Source: Maritimibacter sp. REDSEA-S28_B5 (GTDB lineage Bacteria > Pseudomonadota > Alphaproteobacteria > Rhodobacterales > Rhodobacteraceae). From it: a stretch of DNA of 63,550 nucleotides. Shown here one piece after another: positions 19,465-28,115 of the stretch. Position numbers and translations under genes: made by a program. Within the stretch, counting starts at the first letter, position 1. Each line of letters begins with the position of its first letter. The notes beneath the pieces were generated by a model. It searched no databases, was not told the DNA's origin, and saw only the letters and a program-made list of their open reading frames with translations. Where the stretch lies: positions 78,750-142,299 of the forward strand of contig LUOO01000021.1 in NCBI GenBank assembly GCA_001626765.1, in the 5' to 3' direction.

Positions 19465-19971
19465 TTACAGGTTGATGTCCTGAACCCGAAGCTGACGGGC
19501 GCGGTGGAGGATCGCATCCTCGATCTTATGCTGGGTTTCCGACGACACCGACTGTCCGCCGCGCGTTTGCAGCGCCACGTGCAGGCCACGGGCGTCGAGC
19601 GCCGGGTCCGACACATGGACCGTGGCGCGATAGGCCTGACCGCCGCCGGGCGGGACGCCATAGCCAAAGACCAGAACGCCCGTGAAGGGATCCGAGCTTT
19701 CGACCGGCATGAAGGACAGCACGTCGAGCGAGGCGTTCCAGAGATACTTGTTCACCTCGACGGTGGTGTTCGGGTCGTCCCGGTCCGCGAAAAGATCCCA
19801 GATCGTTTCGCGCTGTTCACCGCGCACACCGCGATCGGGGCGACCGTCGGGGTTCACCGCCTCGCCCGCCGCATTGCCGACGCGCACCGTGCCCAGCCCG
19901 CCCGAGCAGGCCGTCAGCGCCATGAGACTGACCACCAGTCCCGCTTTCGCCACTACGCGCGCATAATGCAT
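19465..19971 (-). CDS. DUF3576 lipoprotein
   Basis: This 168-residue exported protein has a signal peptide ending in the lipobox LTAC|S (cysteine about residue 22), so it is probably a lipoprotein. The DUF3576 core is recognised by the TIWDLFADRDDPNTTVEVN stretch and the LSFMPVESSDPF segment. The start at 19971 was chosen for its GAGGGG site and because it begins right at the signal peptide. Function is unknown; conservation next to leuS in alphaproteobacteria hints at an envelope role. Confidence 0.85.
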   Translation of the reverse strand: MHYARVVAKAGLVVSLMALTACSGGLGTVRVGNAAGEAVNPDGRPDRGVRGEQRETIWDLFADRDDPNTTVEVNKYLWNASLDVLSFMPVESSDPFTGVLVFGYGVPPGGGQAYRATVHVSDPALDARGLHVALQTRGGQSVSSETQHKIEDAILHRARQLRVQDINL

Positions 19972-20045
19972 GAAGAGCCCCTCACCGTCCGTTTGCATCT
20001 AACTACCCAAGCGAAAAAGCCCCGGCAAGCGTTTTCCCGGTCCGT

Positions 20046-20072
20046 GTCCTGCCAGACATAGCGGGGCAGGAC
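20046..20072. repeat. Inverted repeat in the porin/DUF3576 intergenic region
   Basis: GTCCTGCC (20046-20053) and GGCAGGAC (20065-20072) form a perfect 8-bp dyad with an 11-base spacer. It is in the 355-base divergent gap 19972-20326 that must carry both promoters. It could be an operator, but no regulator is identified. Confidence 0.4.
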
Positions 20073-20270
20073 GGGATCTTCGCAATATCTATGTGCCCGT
20101 GATCCATGCATCCGCGCGAGGAGAAGCCGTAGCCCTGCCCGGCGCGTCCCGCCCGTGACAAGAGGGGCTCAAGGTTTTGTGTGACATGTCTGCACCAGAA
20201 CTGGGCACAATCAAATCGGCGGTTTCGCATTGCTTGCATCAAGGCCGGGAAAGAGAGAGGAAACAGCATA

Positions 20271-20296
20271 CTCAATTCGGATTCCCCTGAATTGAG
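20271..20296 (+). promoter_or_regulatory. Dyad in the porin leader
   Basis: CTCAATTC (20271-20278) and GAATTGAG (20289-20296) make a perfect 8-bp inverted repeat with a 10-base spacer, 30 bases before the porin start codon. It may be a 5' untranslated stem-loop that stabilises the mRNA, or an operator. The ribosome site GAGGGA follows outside the stem. Confidence 0.5.
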
Positions 20297-20326
20297 GTGC
20301 ACCTTTAGATAAACGAGGGAAACGAA

Positions 20327-21205
20327 ATGAAAAAGATTCTCCTGGCTTCGACGATGCTGGTGGGCACCGCCGGTTTCGCCGCTGCAGACGTGTCGTTCAC
20401 CGGTAACGCCTACGTTGGCGTCGCCTACGTGTTCTCGGGCGCTGCTTCGGTTGACTACTCGGTCAGCTTCCGCGCTGGCATGATGACCACCACCGACTAC
20501 GGCCTCGAAGTGGGCGCCGGTGTTGTCGTCGTGACGCCGTCCTACAACATCGTCAAAGATCCGGACGATGCGGACTTCGCGACGATCTCCAACTACACCA
20601 CCTCGGCTGGTGTTGCTGGTACCGCCGCCACCGTCATCGCTCCGGCTTCCAACATCTACATGTCGGGTTCCTGGGGTAAAGTCGACGTCGCTTACGACAA
20701 CGACTCCGATGACTCGAACGCGACCCCCGGCGACTGGGACATCACCGCGACCTACACCAACACCTGGGGCAACTTCGGCCTCGAAGTGTACGGCGTGTAC
20801 GCTCCGGCCGGTGCTACCACCGCCACCACCTCGGGCGACTTCGGCGCCAAAGGTACCTACACCTTCGGTGACTACTCGGTGTGGGTTGGCTACGGCTACA
20901 ACCGCTTCGACGCCACCAACGCTGGTGTTTCGCACAACGTGATGGCTGGTGTGTCGGCTTCGCTCGGCTCGTTCTCGGCTAACGCCGACGTCGAGTACGA
21001 CATCACCAACAAAGTGTTCGGCTGGCACGTGGACGCGACCTACGCCACTGGCCCGTACTCGGTCACCGCGTTCATCAACGACGGTCTGAACTACGGCGTG
21101 CAGGGTGCTTACTCGCTCGGCGGCGGCGTCTCGATCAACGCTGGCTACGCCGGCGTCCAGGGCGGTGCGAACCTCGTGTACGCAGGCGTCTCGATGGCGT
21201 TCTAA
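20327..21205 (+). CDS. Outer-membrane porin (Rhodobacter type)
   Basis: This is a 292-residue beta-barrel protein for passive uptake of small solutes. The signal peptide ends AAA|DVSFTG (about residue 20). The mature chain is rich in Gly, Tyr, Asn and alternating strand patterns. The last residue is Phe (YAGVSMAF), the BAM recognition signature. Codon use is strongly biased (TAC, AAC, GGC/GGT, CTC) compared with its neighbours, as expected for a very abundant protein. It is monocistronic, with a long structured leader and a strong terminator. Confidence 0.92.
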   Translation: MKKILLASTMLVGTAGFAAADVSFTGNAYVGVAYVFSGAASVDYSVSFRAGMMTTTDYGLEVGAGVVVVTPSYNIVKDPDDADFATISNYTTSAGVAGTAATVIAPASNIYMSGSWGKVDVAYDNDSDDSNATPGDWDITATYTNTWGNFGLEVYGVYAPAGATTATTSGDFGAKGTYTFGDYSVWVGYGYNRFDATNAGVSHNVMAGVSASLGSFSANADVEYDITNKVFGWHVDATYATGPYSVTAFINDGLNYGVQGAYSLGGGVSINAGYAGVQGGANLVYAGVSMAF

Positions 21206-21227
21206 TCCCAACGGGATTTGGATTGGG

Positions 21228-21259
21228 AAGAGCGGGCCAAGTGCCCGCTCTTTTCTTTT
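21228..21259 (+). terminator. Porin terminator
   Basis: The stem AAGAGCGGGC/GCCCGCTCTT (21228-21252, 5-base loop) runs into TTTTCTTTT, a textbook intrinsic terminator 22 bases after the porin stop. Confidence 0.88.
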
Positions 21260-21302
21260 CTGGACCAGCGTGTTTTGTCGAGACTCCAAGAGGAGAGACG
21301 AC

Positions 21303-21956
21303 ATGCCGCTGACCGACATCATTCAACGCATTCAGGATGAAGAAACCCGCGTGGGCCGCACGCCGGGGTCGGTGAAGCTTGTCGCCGTGTCCAAGGTGCA
21401 GCCGCTCGACCGCGTGATTGCCGTTCTCGAAGAGGGCCACCGCCGCTTCGGCGAGAACAAGGTGCAGGAAGCGGCGAGCAAATGGCCCGACCTGCGGAAA
21501 AAATATGAGGGTGTCGAGCTGCACCTCATCGGGCCTCTCCAGACCAACAAGGCGCGGCAGGCGATGGAGCTTTTCGACGTGATCGAAACGGTGGACCGGC
21601 CCAAGCTCGCCGCCACCATCGCGCGGCTGGCCAAGGAGATGGGCCATTGCCCGCGCCTTTTCGTGCAGGTGAACACCGGGGAAGAGGATCAGAAGGCGGG
21701 CGTTCTGCCCGCCGACGTGGACAGCTTCCTTGTCGAGTGTCGCGATCTGGGTCTGACCATCGAGGGGCTCATGTGTATCCCGCCGGTCGACGAGGAGCCG
21801 TCGCTGCACTTTGCCCTGCTTGCCAAAATCGCCGCCCGCAACGGGATTTCCGAGCTGTCTATGGGGATGTCCAGCGACTTTGAACGCGCCGTGGCCCAAG
21901 GCGCGACTTTTGTGCGTGTGGGTTCCGCCATTTTCGGCGAACGCGATTACGTCTGA
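21303..21956 (+). CDS. yggS: PLP homeostasis protein YggS/PROSC
   Basis: This is a 217-residue cytoplasmic pyridoxal-phosphate-binding barrel protein that buffers free PLP. The PLP lysine is K31 in LVAVSKVQP. FGENKVQEA, HLIGPLQTNKA and the C-terminal SMGMSSDFERAVAQGATFVR and RVGSAIFGERDY are all conserved. The ATG at 21303 has an AGGAGAG site. It overlaps the convergent L,D-transpeptidase by 10 bases at the 3' end. Confidence 0.95.
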   Translation: MPLTDIIQRIQDEETRVGRTPGSVKLVAVSKVQPLDRVIAVLEEGHRRFGENKVQEAASKWPDLRKKYEGVELHLIGPLQTNKARQAMELFDVIETVDRPKLAATIARLAKEMGHCPRLFVQVNTGEEDQKAGVLPADVDSFLVECRDLGLTIEGLMCIPPVDEEPSLHFALLAKIAARNGISELSMGMSSDFERAVAQGATFVRVGSAIFGERDYV

Positions 21957-22450
21957 GGTCTTACCACCACGCGGTCGCGCGGCGTCCAGCGGGCGAGAAT
22001 CCAGCGCAGGTGATCGAGCCGGAAGGCAAGGCAACCTGCGGTGGCCCGCAGCGGCCCGCGCCAGCAATGCACGAAAATGGCAGACCCCTTCCCCGCCGTC
22101 GCGACAGGCCAGTTCCAGTCGGTCACGACGAAGATGTCGTAAAGCGGATCGGCCCGGCGCAGGCGTTCGTGCGACGGCGCATAGGGGGCGCGGACGAGGT
22201 GATTATACTCCGGCGTGCCCGACGCATCGGACCACAGGTCACGCGGCCCCACCGGATACATCGGAAAAGGCGCGCGCGGTTCCGGGGTGCGGTCGGCGCG
22301 ATAGCCGCCCTCCATGAGCCGCCAGACCCCGGCGGGCGTGCACCCGTCGCCTTCGCGTTTGTCCGTGGTGATGCCGTTGCGACCAATGCCGACCGGGAAG
22401 GTCCGCCCCAGGAACCGCGCGCGATTGCCCGTGACGATCAGGTCGGTCAC
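21947..22450 (-). CDS. L,D-transpeptidase (YkuD fold)
   Basis: This 167-residue protein has the YkuD catalytic pattern IFVHCW ... GPLRATAGCLAF, with the nucleophile cysteine at about 139 and a histidine before it. Such enzymes make 3-3 cross-links in peptidoglycan or attach proteins to it. No signal peptide is obvious at the N-terminus (TDLIVTGNRARFLGR), as in other short members. The start is GTG at 22450 and overlaps the ribA stop as GTGA, so it was translated with ribA; the frameshift in ribA could reduce its expression. Confidence 0.85.
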   Translation of the reverse strand: MTDLIVTGNRARFLGRTFPVGIGRNGITTDKREGDGCTPAGVWRLMEGGYRADRTPEPRAPFPMYPVGPRDLWSDASGTPEYNHLVRAPYAPSHERLRRADPLYDIFVVTDWNWPVATAGKGSAIFVHCWRGPLRATAGCLAFRLDHLRWILARWTPRDRVVVRPQT

Positions 22451-23474
22451 AGCAGGTGCCCGCTCTTGGCCGCCTTGGTGTCGAGGTAGGCCGCGTTATG
22501 CGCTCCGCGCCCGACCTGCAAAGGCACCCGTTCGGTCACATGGACGCCCTGCGCCTCCATCATCGCGACCTTGGCGGGGTTGTTGGTCATGAGCCGGACC
22601 GAGGAAAAGCCCATCTTCTTGAGGATCTCGGACCCGATGCGGAAATCGCGCTCGTCATCCTCGAAGCCGAGCCGGTGGTTCGCCTCGACCGTGTCGAAGC
22701 CCTGATCCTGCAGGCGGTAGGCGCGCAGCTTGTTGATGACATGGCCGCCAGCGCCGCGCGCAACTGCGGGCCGCAGTCGCATTTGAGCGAGCCGAGCAGA
22801 TCGCCGGTGAAACAGGCAGAATGAAGTCGGGCGAGCACAGGCTGATCCCGGTCGGGACGGCCGATCTCGACTGCGTAATGCTCTTCGCCGCCGTCTTCGG
22901 GACGGTAGATATGGAGCCGCCCCGCCTCGGACACCGAGAGCGGTACGCGGGCCGAGATGACCTCGTCCAGCGTGGCGAGCGGCGGCACCACCGGGGCGTG
23001 CGTCAGGTCGAGACGAGTGAGACCGTGTTCGACCGCGACTGCCATGCCATCTGGCACGCAGGACAGGACGACCGACGGCAGGAGCATCGCGGATTTCGCC
23101 AGCGTGATCGCGGCGGCGGCAATCCGGTCGTCGCCCCCGCGTTCGGTCATCAGCGGCCCCTTCATCGGCTTGCGCAGATCGTCCGCCGGGTCTGCAACCC
23201 CGATTATCCACGCGACGCCCTCGTCCCCCGGCACGATGATCCGTGCCACGCTGTCGGAATAGGCCCGCGCCTTGAGCGTCACGGCCCGGCGCGGCGTAAC
23301 GGCGAGCAGAACTTGCCCGAACCCGCGAAGGTCGGCCAGCCGTTCGGGCGTCAGCGTCTCGCTCGCCACGACAAGCGCGGCGGTGCCGGCAATCTCGATC
23401 ACGACGGGCAGGCCCATGCGCAGATCGGCGCGGGCGCGGGCGGTCAGTTCGGTCTGGCTGGGTTTCAGGCTCAT
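22447..23474 (-). pseudogene. ribA: GTP cyclohydrolase II, internal out-of-frame deletion
   Basis: RibA opens GTP for riboflavin synthesis. The N-terminal part (start 23474, AAGGAAAGGG site) runs through a family-specific leading domain to LHSACFTGDLLGSLKCDCG with the zinc cysteines. At about 22745 the frame changes and resumes as INKLRAYRLQDQGFDTVEAN to a normal end. Some 18-20 residues are missing at the breakpoint, covering the segment that usually reads like YLxQEGRGIGL, which holds catalytic and GTP-binding residues. The product should be inactive. Riboflavin is essential, so another ribA copy or an assembly error must be considered. Confidence 0.85.
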
Positions 23475-23626
23475 GGTGTCCCTTTCCTTGCCCCTACTTA
23501 GAGCGCACGCGGGGAAAGTGAAACATTCGCGATGATCCCGACACGACCGCGTGAGTCTTTTGCAGCAAACATTGCCGTGGCCGTGATCCATGCGCACGTC
23601 GTGTGTCAGCAGCAAAGGAGGCACCG

Positions 23627-24313
23627 ATGGCGACCCAAAAGAACATCCTTCTCGTCGATGATGACGAGGACATCCGCGAAGCTCTGGCCGAGCAACTGGT
23701 CATGACCGAGGATTTCGAGGTGTTCGAGGCCGGAAACGGTGCCGACGCCATGCAGAAGGCCAAGGAACAGATCTATGATCTGGTGATCCTCGACGTGGGC
23801 CTGCCGGATACCGACGGGCGCGAGCTGTGCAAGCTGATGCGCAAGCAGGGTGTGAAATGTCCCATCGTCATGCTTACGGGCCATGACAGCGACGCCGACA
23901 CGATTCTGGGACTCGACGCGGGCGCGAACGACTATGTGACGAAGCCGTTCAAGTTCCCGGTCCTGCTGGCTCGCATCCGTGCCCAGCTCCGCCAGCATGA
24001 ACAAAGCGAAGACGCGGTGTTCCAGCTTGGGCCCTACACCTTCAAACCGGCGATGAAGATGCTCATCACCGACGACGAAAAAAAGATCCGTCTGACCGAG
24101 AAAGAGACCAACATCCTCAAGTTTCTCTACCGCGCACAGGAAGGCGTGGTGGCGCGCGACGTGTTGCTCCACGAGGTCTGGGGCTATAACGCGGGCGTCA
24201 CGACTCACACGCTGGAAACCCACATTTACCGCCTGCGCCAAAAGATCGAGCCGGACCCGTCGAACGCGCGGCTGTTGGTGACGGAAAGCGGCGGCTACCG
24301 CCTTGTGGCCTGA
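23627..24313 (+). CDS. cenR: OmpR/PhoB-family response regulator, CenR-like
   Basis: This is a 228-residue regulator. Its receiver domain (residues about 5-118) has the acidic pair in LLVDDDED, the phospho-aspartate in VILDVGLP, the threonine in MLTGHDS and the lysine in VTKPFKF. A winged-helix DNA-binding domain follows, with LLHEVWGYNAGVTTHTLETH and HIYRLRQKIEPDPSNARLL. The sequence resembles CenR, the envelope regulator of Caulobacter and Rhodobacter. No kinase gene is adjacent. The ATG at 23627 follows AAAGGAGG. Confidence 0.7.
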   Translation: MATQKNILLVDDDEDIREALAEQLVMTEDFEVFEAGNGADAMQKAKEQIYDLVILDVGLPDTDGRELCKLMRKQGVKCPIVMLTGHDSDADTILGLDAGANDYVTKPFKFPVLLARIRAQLRQHEQSEDAVFQLGPYTFKPAMKMLITDDEKKIRLTEKETNILKFLYRAQEGVVARDVLLHEVWGYNAGVTTHTLETHIYRLRQKIEPDPSNARLLVTESGGYRLVA

Positions 24314-24361
24314 CGGCCACAGGGGTGAAATCTGGCCTACTTTTTGTCCCGAATTTGGGTT

Positions 24362-24383
24362 AATCTTGATCTAGGCCAAGATT
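24362..24383 (+). promoter_or_regulatory. Dyad with FNR/FnrL-like box
   Basis: AATCTTG (24362-24368) and CAAGATT (24377-24383) are a perfect dyad. The core reads TTGATCTAGGCCAA, matching the FNR consensus TTGAT-N4-ATCAA at one half and three bases of the other. It lies 49 bases after the cenR stop. It may control a short transcript ending at the terminator at 24506. Confidence 0.4.
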
Positions 24384-24479
24384 GATTTGCGAACCGGAAC
24401 AACGGCAAGCGGGACGATCCGGGGCAAGACTTCCCCTTCCCGTGTTGGGGTAATAACGCGGGATCCTCCCTGTTGGACT

Positions 24480-24506
24480 GGCCCGGCAACCGCCGGGCCT
24501 TTTTTT
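24480..24506 (+). terminator. Intrinsic terminator after cenR
   Basis: GGCCCGGC (24480-24487), loop AACC, GCCGGGCC (24492-24499), then TTTTTTT. It lies 167 bases after the cenR stop, which leaves room for either a long 3' untranslated region or a separate small RNA. Confidence 0.88.
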
Positions 24507-24537
24507 GTTTTACCCACGTCTGTCGCGCGGGGCGTTC

Positions 24538-25494
24538 TTACCGCGTGATCGGTCCTTCTACGACGTCGATCGGGCGTATCTTGTCCCGGTTGGCGAGCCA
24601 TCCTGGACGCGCGGCCGCAGCGGCAAAGGGCGACACGGGCCGGTTGGTCACGGAATTGAACACGAAGAAGGCGTTCGAGCGCGGATCCGGCGTGATGTTC
24701 CCGTTGGACCCATGCAGCGTGTTGCAGTCAAAAAAGACGACCGTGCCGGCGGGACCGGTCGCGGCATCGAGCCCGTAGTGCGAGGCCATGCGTCGGATCG
24801 TCGACGGCTGCGGCACGCCGACCTCCTGCGCCTTGAGCGACTGTTCGTGGTTGTCCTCGGGGGTCTCGCCCATGCAGGCAATGAATTCGTTCTGCGATCC
24901 GGGGATGAGCAGCAGCGGGCCATTGAGCCGGGAGTTGTCGGTCAAGAGGACCGAGGCCGACACCGCGCGCATACGTGGCAACCCGTCCTCGGCGTGCCAT
25001 GTCTCGAAATCGGAATGCCAGTAGAACTCTTTCCCCTTGAAGCCGGGTTTGTAGTTCAGCCGTGACTGGTGCAGGTAGACCCGGTCGTCGAGCAGAAATT
25101 CCGCGATCCCGGCCAGGCGGCTGTCGGCGGCCAGCCGCGCGAACACCCGCGAATGTTCATCGAGCCGGAACACCGTGCGCACCTCGTCCCCGCCCGGTTC
25201 GGTCACGAAATCGGCCGGACGCTCGGACGCGGGCATGTCGCGCAGCTTGGCGGCGGTCGAAATGAGCAGGTCCAGTTCCGCGTCAGAAAAGACATCGTGG
25301 CGGACGAGGTATCCCTTTTCGTCGTAATGGCGGGCCTCGTCTTCGGTCAGCGGTGCCCATTCGGTCCAGTCGGACCACAGCACCGGGTCGAGCCGCTCGG
25401 CTATCTTCTCTGCGGATGTCAGGCGCGTCGGGTAAGCGTCGATTCGTTGGGCACCGTCAGTCGCAATGGCGTCCAGTCCAGCTTCGAACTTCAT
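24538..25494 (-). CDS. ectD: Ectoine hydroxylase-type 2-oxoglutarate dioxygenase
   Basis: EctD converts ectoine to 5-hydroxyectoine using Fe(II), O2 and 2-oxoglutarate. The EctD signature is present as FYWHSDFETWHAEDG followed by LPRMRA. It contains the iron ligands H160 and D162. The distal H261 (CNTLHGSNG) and R272 for 2-oxoglutarate follow. Length is 318 residues. The ATG at 25494 was chosen for its GAGAGGGAG site; a frame 13 codons longer is open. No ectABC genes flank it, so ectoine is made elsewhere or imported. Confidence 0.88.
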   Translation of the reverse strand: MKFEAGLDAIATDGAQRIDAYPTRLTSAEKIAERLDPVLWSDWTEWAPLTEDEARHYDEKGYLVRHDVFSDAELDLLISTAAKLRDMPASERPADFVTEPGGDEVRTVFRLDEHSRVFARLAADSRLAGIAEFLLDDRVYLHQSRLNYKPGFKGKEFYWHSDFETWHAEDGLPRMRAVSASVLLTDNSRLNGPLLLIPGSQNEFIACMGETPEDNHEQSLKAQEVGVPQPSTIRRMASHYGLDAATGPAGTVVFFDCNTLHGSNGNITPDPRSNAFFVFNSVTNRPVSPFAAAAARPGWLANRDKIRPIDVVEGPITR

Positions 25495-25703
25495 GGTCTC
25501 CCTCTCTGAAGCAAAGTTACATTTCCGCCTCATAATTAGGCGATGCGGTCGTAACGCGGACTGGCAGTCTCATGTTCCACCTTGTGTTCACGCGGCCCTT
25601 GCGCGGGCGGGCGGGGCGACCCGCCGCCGAACCCGGCGCCTGCCACTGGCCATCGGGCCGTCACATGATAGGGTCCGCGCGAGCAGAAAGAACGGAGACG
25701 CCC

Positions 25704-26492
25704 ATGCCCTTTACCCTCGCCACCTGGAACATCAATTCGGTGCGCCTGCGCGCCGATCTCGTCTCGCGTCTTCTGGCGGAAGAAGCGCCGGATGTCCTGT
25801 GTCTGCAGGAGTGCAAGAGCCCGGTGGACAAGATCCCGCTCGATGTGTTCGCCGCCCGTGGCTACACCCATTTGGTCGCCCGGGGGCAAAAGGGCTACAA
25901 CGGCGTGGCGATTCTGTCGAAGATCCCGATCGTCGATGCGGGCGACCGGGATTTCGCGAAACTGGGCCATGCGCGTCACGTCGCAGCGACCCTCGAGAAC
26001 GGCGTCACCGTGCATAACTTCTACGTCCCGGGGGGCGGCGACGAGCCGGATCGGGAGAAGAACGAGAAATTCGGGCAGAAGCTCGATTATCTCGCCGAGA
26101 TGCGCGACTGGTTCCATGAAGAGGCGCCCGAGAAATCCATCCTCGTCGGCGATCTCAACATCGCGCCCCGTGAGGACGACGTCTGGGACCACAAGAAACT
26201 TCTCAAGGTGGTGAGCCACACGCCCATCGAGGTCGAGGCGCTGGCCCAAGTGCAGGACGCGGGCAAATGGGTCGACATCACCCGGCAGGACATCCCCGAG
26301 GGTAATCTTTACAGCTGGTGGTCCTATCGCAGCCCGGATTGGGACGCGGCCGACAAGGGGCGCAGGCTCGACCACGTCTGGGCGACGCCCGACATTGCGA
26401 GCGCGGGCCATTCGTCGAAAATCCTGCGGCCACTACGGGGTTGGGAAAAACCGTCGGATCACGTGCCGGTCTTCGCGAGCTTCGATCTGTAA
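25704..26492 (+). CDS. xthA: Exodeoxyribonuclease III
   Basis: This is a 262-residue cytoplasmic AP endonuclease and 3'-5' exonuclease of base excision repair. Active-site residues are visible: N9 in ATWNINSVR, E36 in LCLQECKSP, the D and N of VGDLNIAP, and D252/H253 in SDHVPV. The ATG at 25704 follows a GGAGA site. The gene stands alone, divergent from ectD. Confidence 0.95.
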   Translation: MPFTLATWNINSVRLRADLVSRLLAEEAPDVLCLQECKSPVDKIPLDVFAARGYTHLVARGQKGYNGVAILSKIPIVDAGDRDFAKLGHARHVAATLENGVTVHNFYVPGGGDEPDREKNEKFGQKLDYLAEMRDWFHEEAPEKSILVGDLNIAPREDDVWDHKKLLKVVSHTPIEVEALAQVQDAGKWVDITRQDIPEGNLYSWWSYRSPDWDAADKGRRLDHVWATPDIASAGHSSKILRPLRGWEKPSDHVPVFASFDL

Positions 26493-26567
26493 GGCGCGAC
26501 ACGTTGCCGGGGTTGGCGGCCAAGGACCAAGCGCCCATATTGGGGGCAACGGATAAGGATGACGGAA

Positions 26568-27473
26568 ATGCTTGAACTGGGACAACCGAAAGCCGCCGAT
26601 CACGGCGCGCATGTCAAGGAAATCAGCGAAATGACGTTCATGGAGGACGTCGTCGATGCCTCGAAAGAGGTGCCGGTGATTGTCGACTTCTGGGCGCCGT
26701 GGTGCGGGCCGTGCAAGACGCTGGGTCCGGCGCTGGAAGAGGCCGTGAACGCCATGGGCGGGCGCATAAAGATGGTCAAGGTCAACGTGGACGAGAACCA
26801 GCAGATCGCGGCGCAGATGCGGGTGCAGTCGATCCCGACCGTCTATGCCTTTGTCGACGGTCAGCCCGTGGACGGGTTCCAGGGCGCGATCCCGCCCTCA
26901 CAGATCAAGGAGTTCGTCGCGAAACTAGCAGATTCCGGCGAAACCGATGGGCTGGAAGAGGCGATCGCGGCGGCCGAAGAAATGCTCGCCGCCGGTGCCG
27001 TGGATGACGCTGCGCAGACCTATGCCGCGATCCTCGAAGAGGATGACAAACGCGCGGCGGCCTACGCCGGCCTCGCACAATGCTATCTTGCCAAGGACGA
27101 TATCGACGGGGCCGAGGCGGTTCTGAACGGCGCGCCTGTCGAGGTGTCGAAAGACCCGGCGATCGAGGCGGTCCACGCTCAAATCGCGCTGGCCCGTCAG
27201 GCGGCGAACGCTGGCCCCGTCGATGATCTGCGTGCAGAGGTCGAGGCGGACCCGGCCAATCACCAAGCGCGATATGACCTCGCCCAGGCGCTGCTTGCTT
27301 CTGGCGACACGCAGGGCGCGGTGGACCAGTTGCTCGAGCTTTTCAAGCGGGACCGCGAATGGAACGAGGGCGCTGCCAAGGCGCAGCTCTTCACCATCTT
27401 CGAGGCGTTGAAGCCCAATGACCCCATCGCGCTCACCGGGCGCCGCAAGTTGTCATCTCTGATCCTCGTATGA
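26568..27473 (+). CDS. ybbN: Thioredoxin-TPR co-chaperone, YbbN/CnoX type
   Basis: This is a 301-residue cytoplasmic protein. An N-terminal thioredoxin domain (about residues 15-115) has the active site FWAPWCGPCKTLG, cysteines 46 and 49. A TPR-like helical domain follows, ending in RRKLSSLIL. E. coli YbbN lacks the CxxC, but alphaproteobacterial members keep it, so redox activity is likely here. I prefer the ATG at 26568, spaced correctly from AAGGA, over one at 26559. It overlaps the next gene as ATGA. Confidence 0.88.
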   Translation: MLELGQPKAADHGAHVKEISEMTFMEDVVDASKEVPVIVDFWAPWCGPCKTLGPALEEAVNAMGGRIKMVKVNVDENQQIAAQMRVQSIPTVYAFVDGQPVDGFQGAIPPSQIKEFVAKLADSGETDGLEEAIAAAEEMLAAGAVDDAAQTYAAILEEDDKRAAAYAGLAQCYLAKDDIDGAEAVLNGAPVEVSKDPAIEAVHAQIALARQAANAGPVDDLRAEVEADPANHQARYDLAQALLASGDTQGAVDQLLELFKRDREWNEGAAKAQLFTIFEALKPNDPIALTGRRKLSSLILV

Positions 27474-28105
27474 TCAAGCTCAAGGATCTGCCCGAGACCC
27501 TGCCGCTGTTTCCCCTGCCGGGGGCCATCGTGCTCCCGCGCGGGCGGTTGCCGCTAAATATCTTCGAGCCGCGTTACCTCACGATGTTCGACGACGCCCT
27601 GAAGTCCGAACAGAGGTTGATCGGGATGATCCAGCCCGCCGAGGATTCCGGGCAGCGGCTGCACCAGATCGGCTGTGCCGGGCGGATCACGTCCTTTACC
27701 GAAACCGACGACAATCGCTACATGATCCAGCTGACCGGCGTGAGCCGGTTCCGCATCGTGCAGGAGATCGAGGGCTTCACCCCCTATCGCCGCGCGCGGC
27801 CGAACTGGGACAGCTTCGAGCGTGACCTTGGCAGGGCTGAACACGACCCGGCGATGAATCGCCACGCCTTTCTCGACCTGCTCGCGCGCTATTTCGACGT
27901 GGCCGACCTGCGCACCGACTGGGGCAGCCTCAAGGAAGCGGAGGATGAACTTCTCATCAACTCGCTGTCGATGCTCTGCCCCTTCGATCCCGAGGACAAG
28001 CAGGCGCTTCTCGAGGCGCCGACGCTGGACACGCGGCGCGAAACGCTGGTCACGCTGATGGAATTCGCGCTGGCCTCGGGCGGTGGCGGGGCCGCTCTTC
28101 AATGA
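27470..28105 (+). CDS. LON substrate-binding-domain protein
   Basis: This 211-residue protein is made of only the Lon N-terminal domain ([19 protein letters not shown], then [11 protein letters not shown]). It has no AAA+ or protease domain. Such stand-alone domains resemble the substrate receptor part of Lon and of cereblon; their bacterial role is not settled. Translation is coupled to ybbN by ATGA overlap, which suggests a shared protein quality-control job. Confidence 0.88.
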   Translation: MIKLKDLPETLPLFPLPGAIVLPRGRLPLNIFEPRYLTMFDDALKSEQRLIGMIQPAEDSGQRLHQIGCAGRITSFTETDDNRYMIQLTGVSRFRIVQEIEGFTPYRRARPNWDSFERDLGRAEHDPAMNRHAFLDLLARYFDVADLRTDWGSLKEAEDELLINSLSMLCPFDPEDKQALLEAPTLDTRRETLVTLMEFALASGGGGAALQ

Positions 28106-28115
28106 GGAGGCTGCA

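Noticed and set aside
20003..21322. A 439-codon open frame opposite the porin
   Set aside because: It arises from the strong codon bias of the porin; the composition (Val/Gly/His-rich) is not protein-like.
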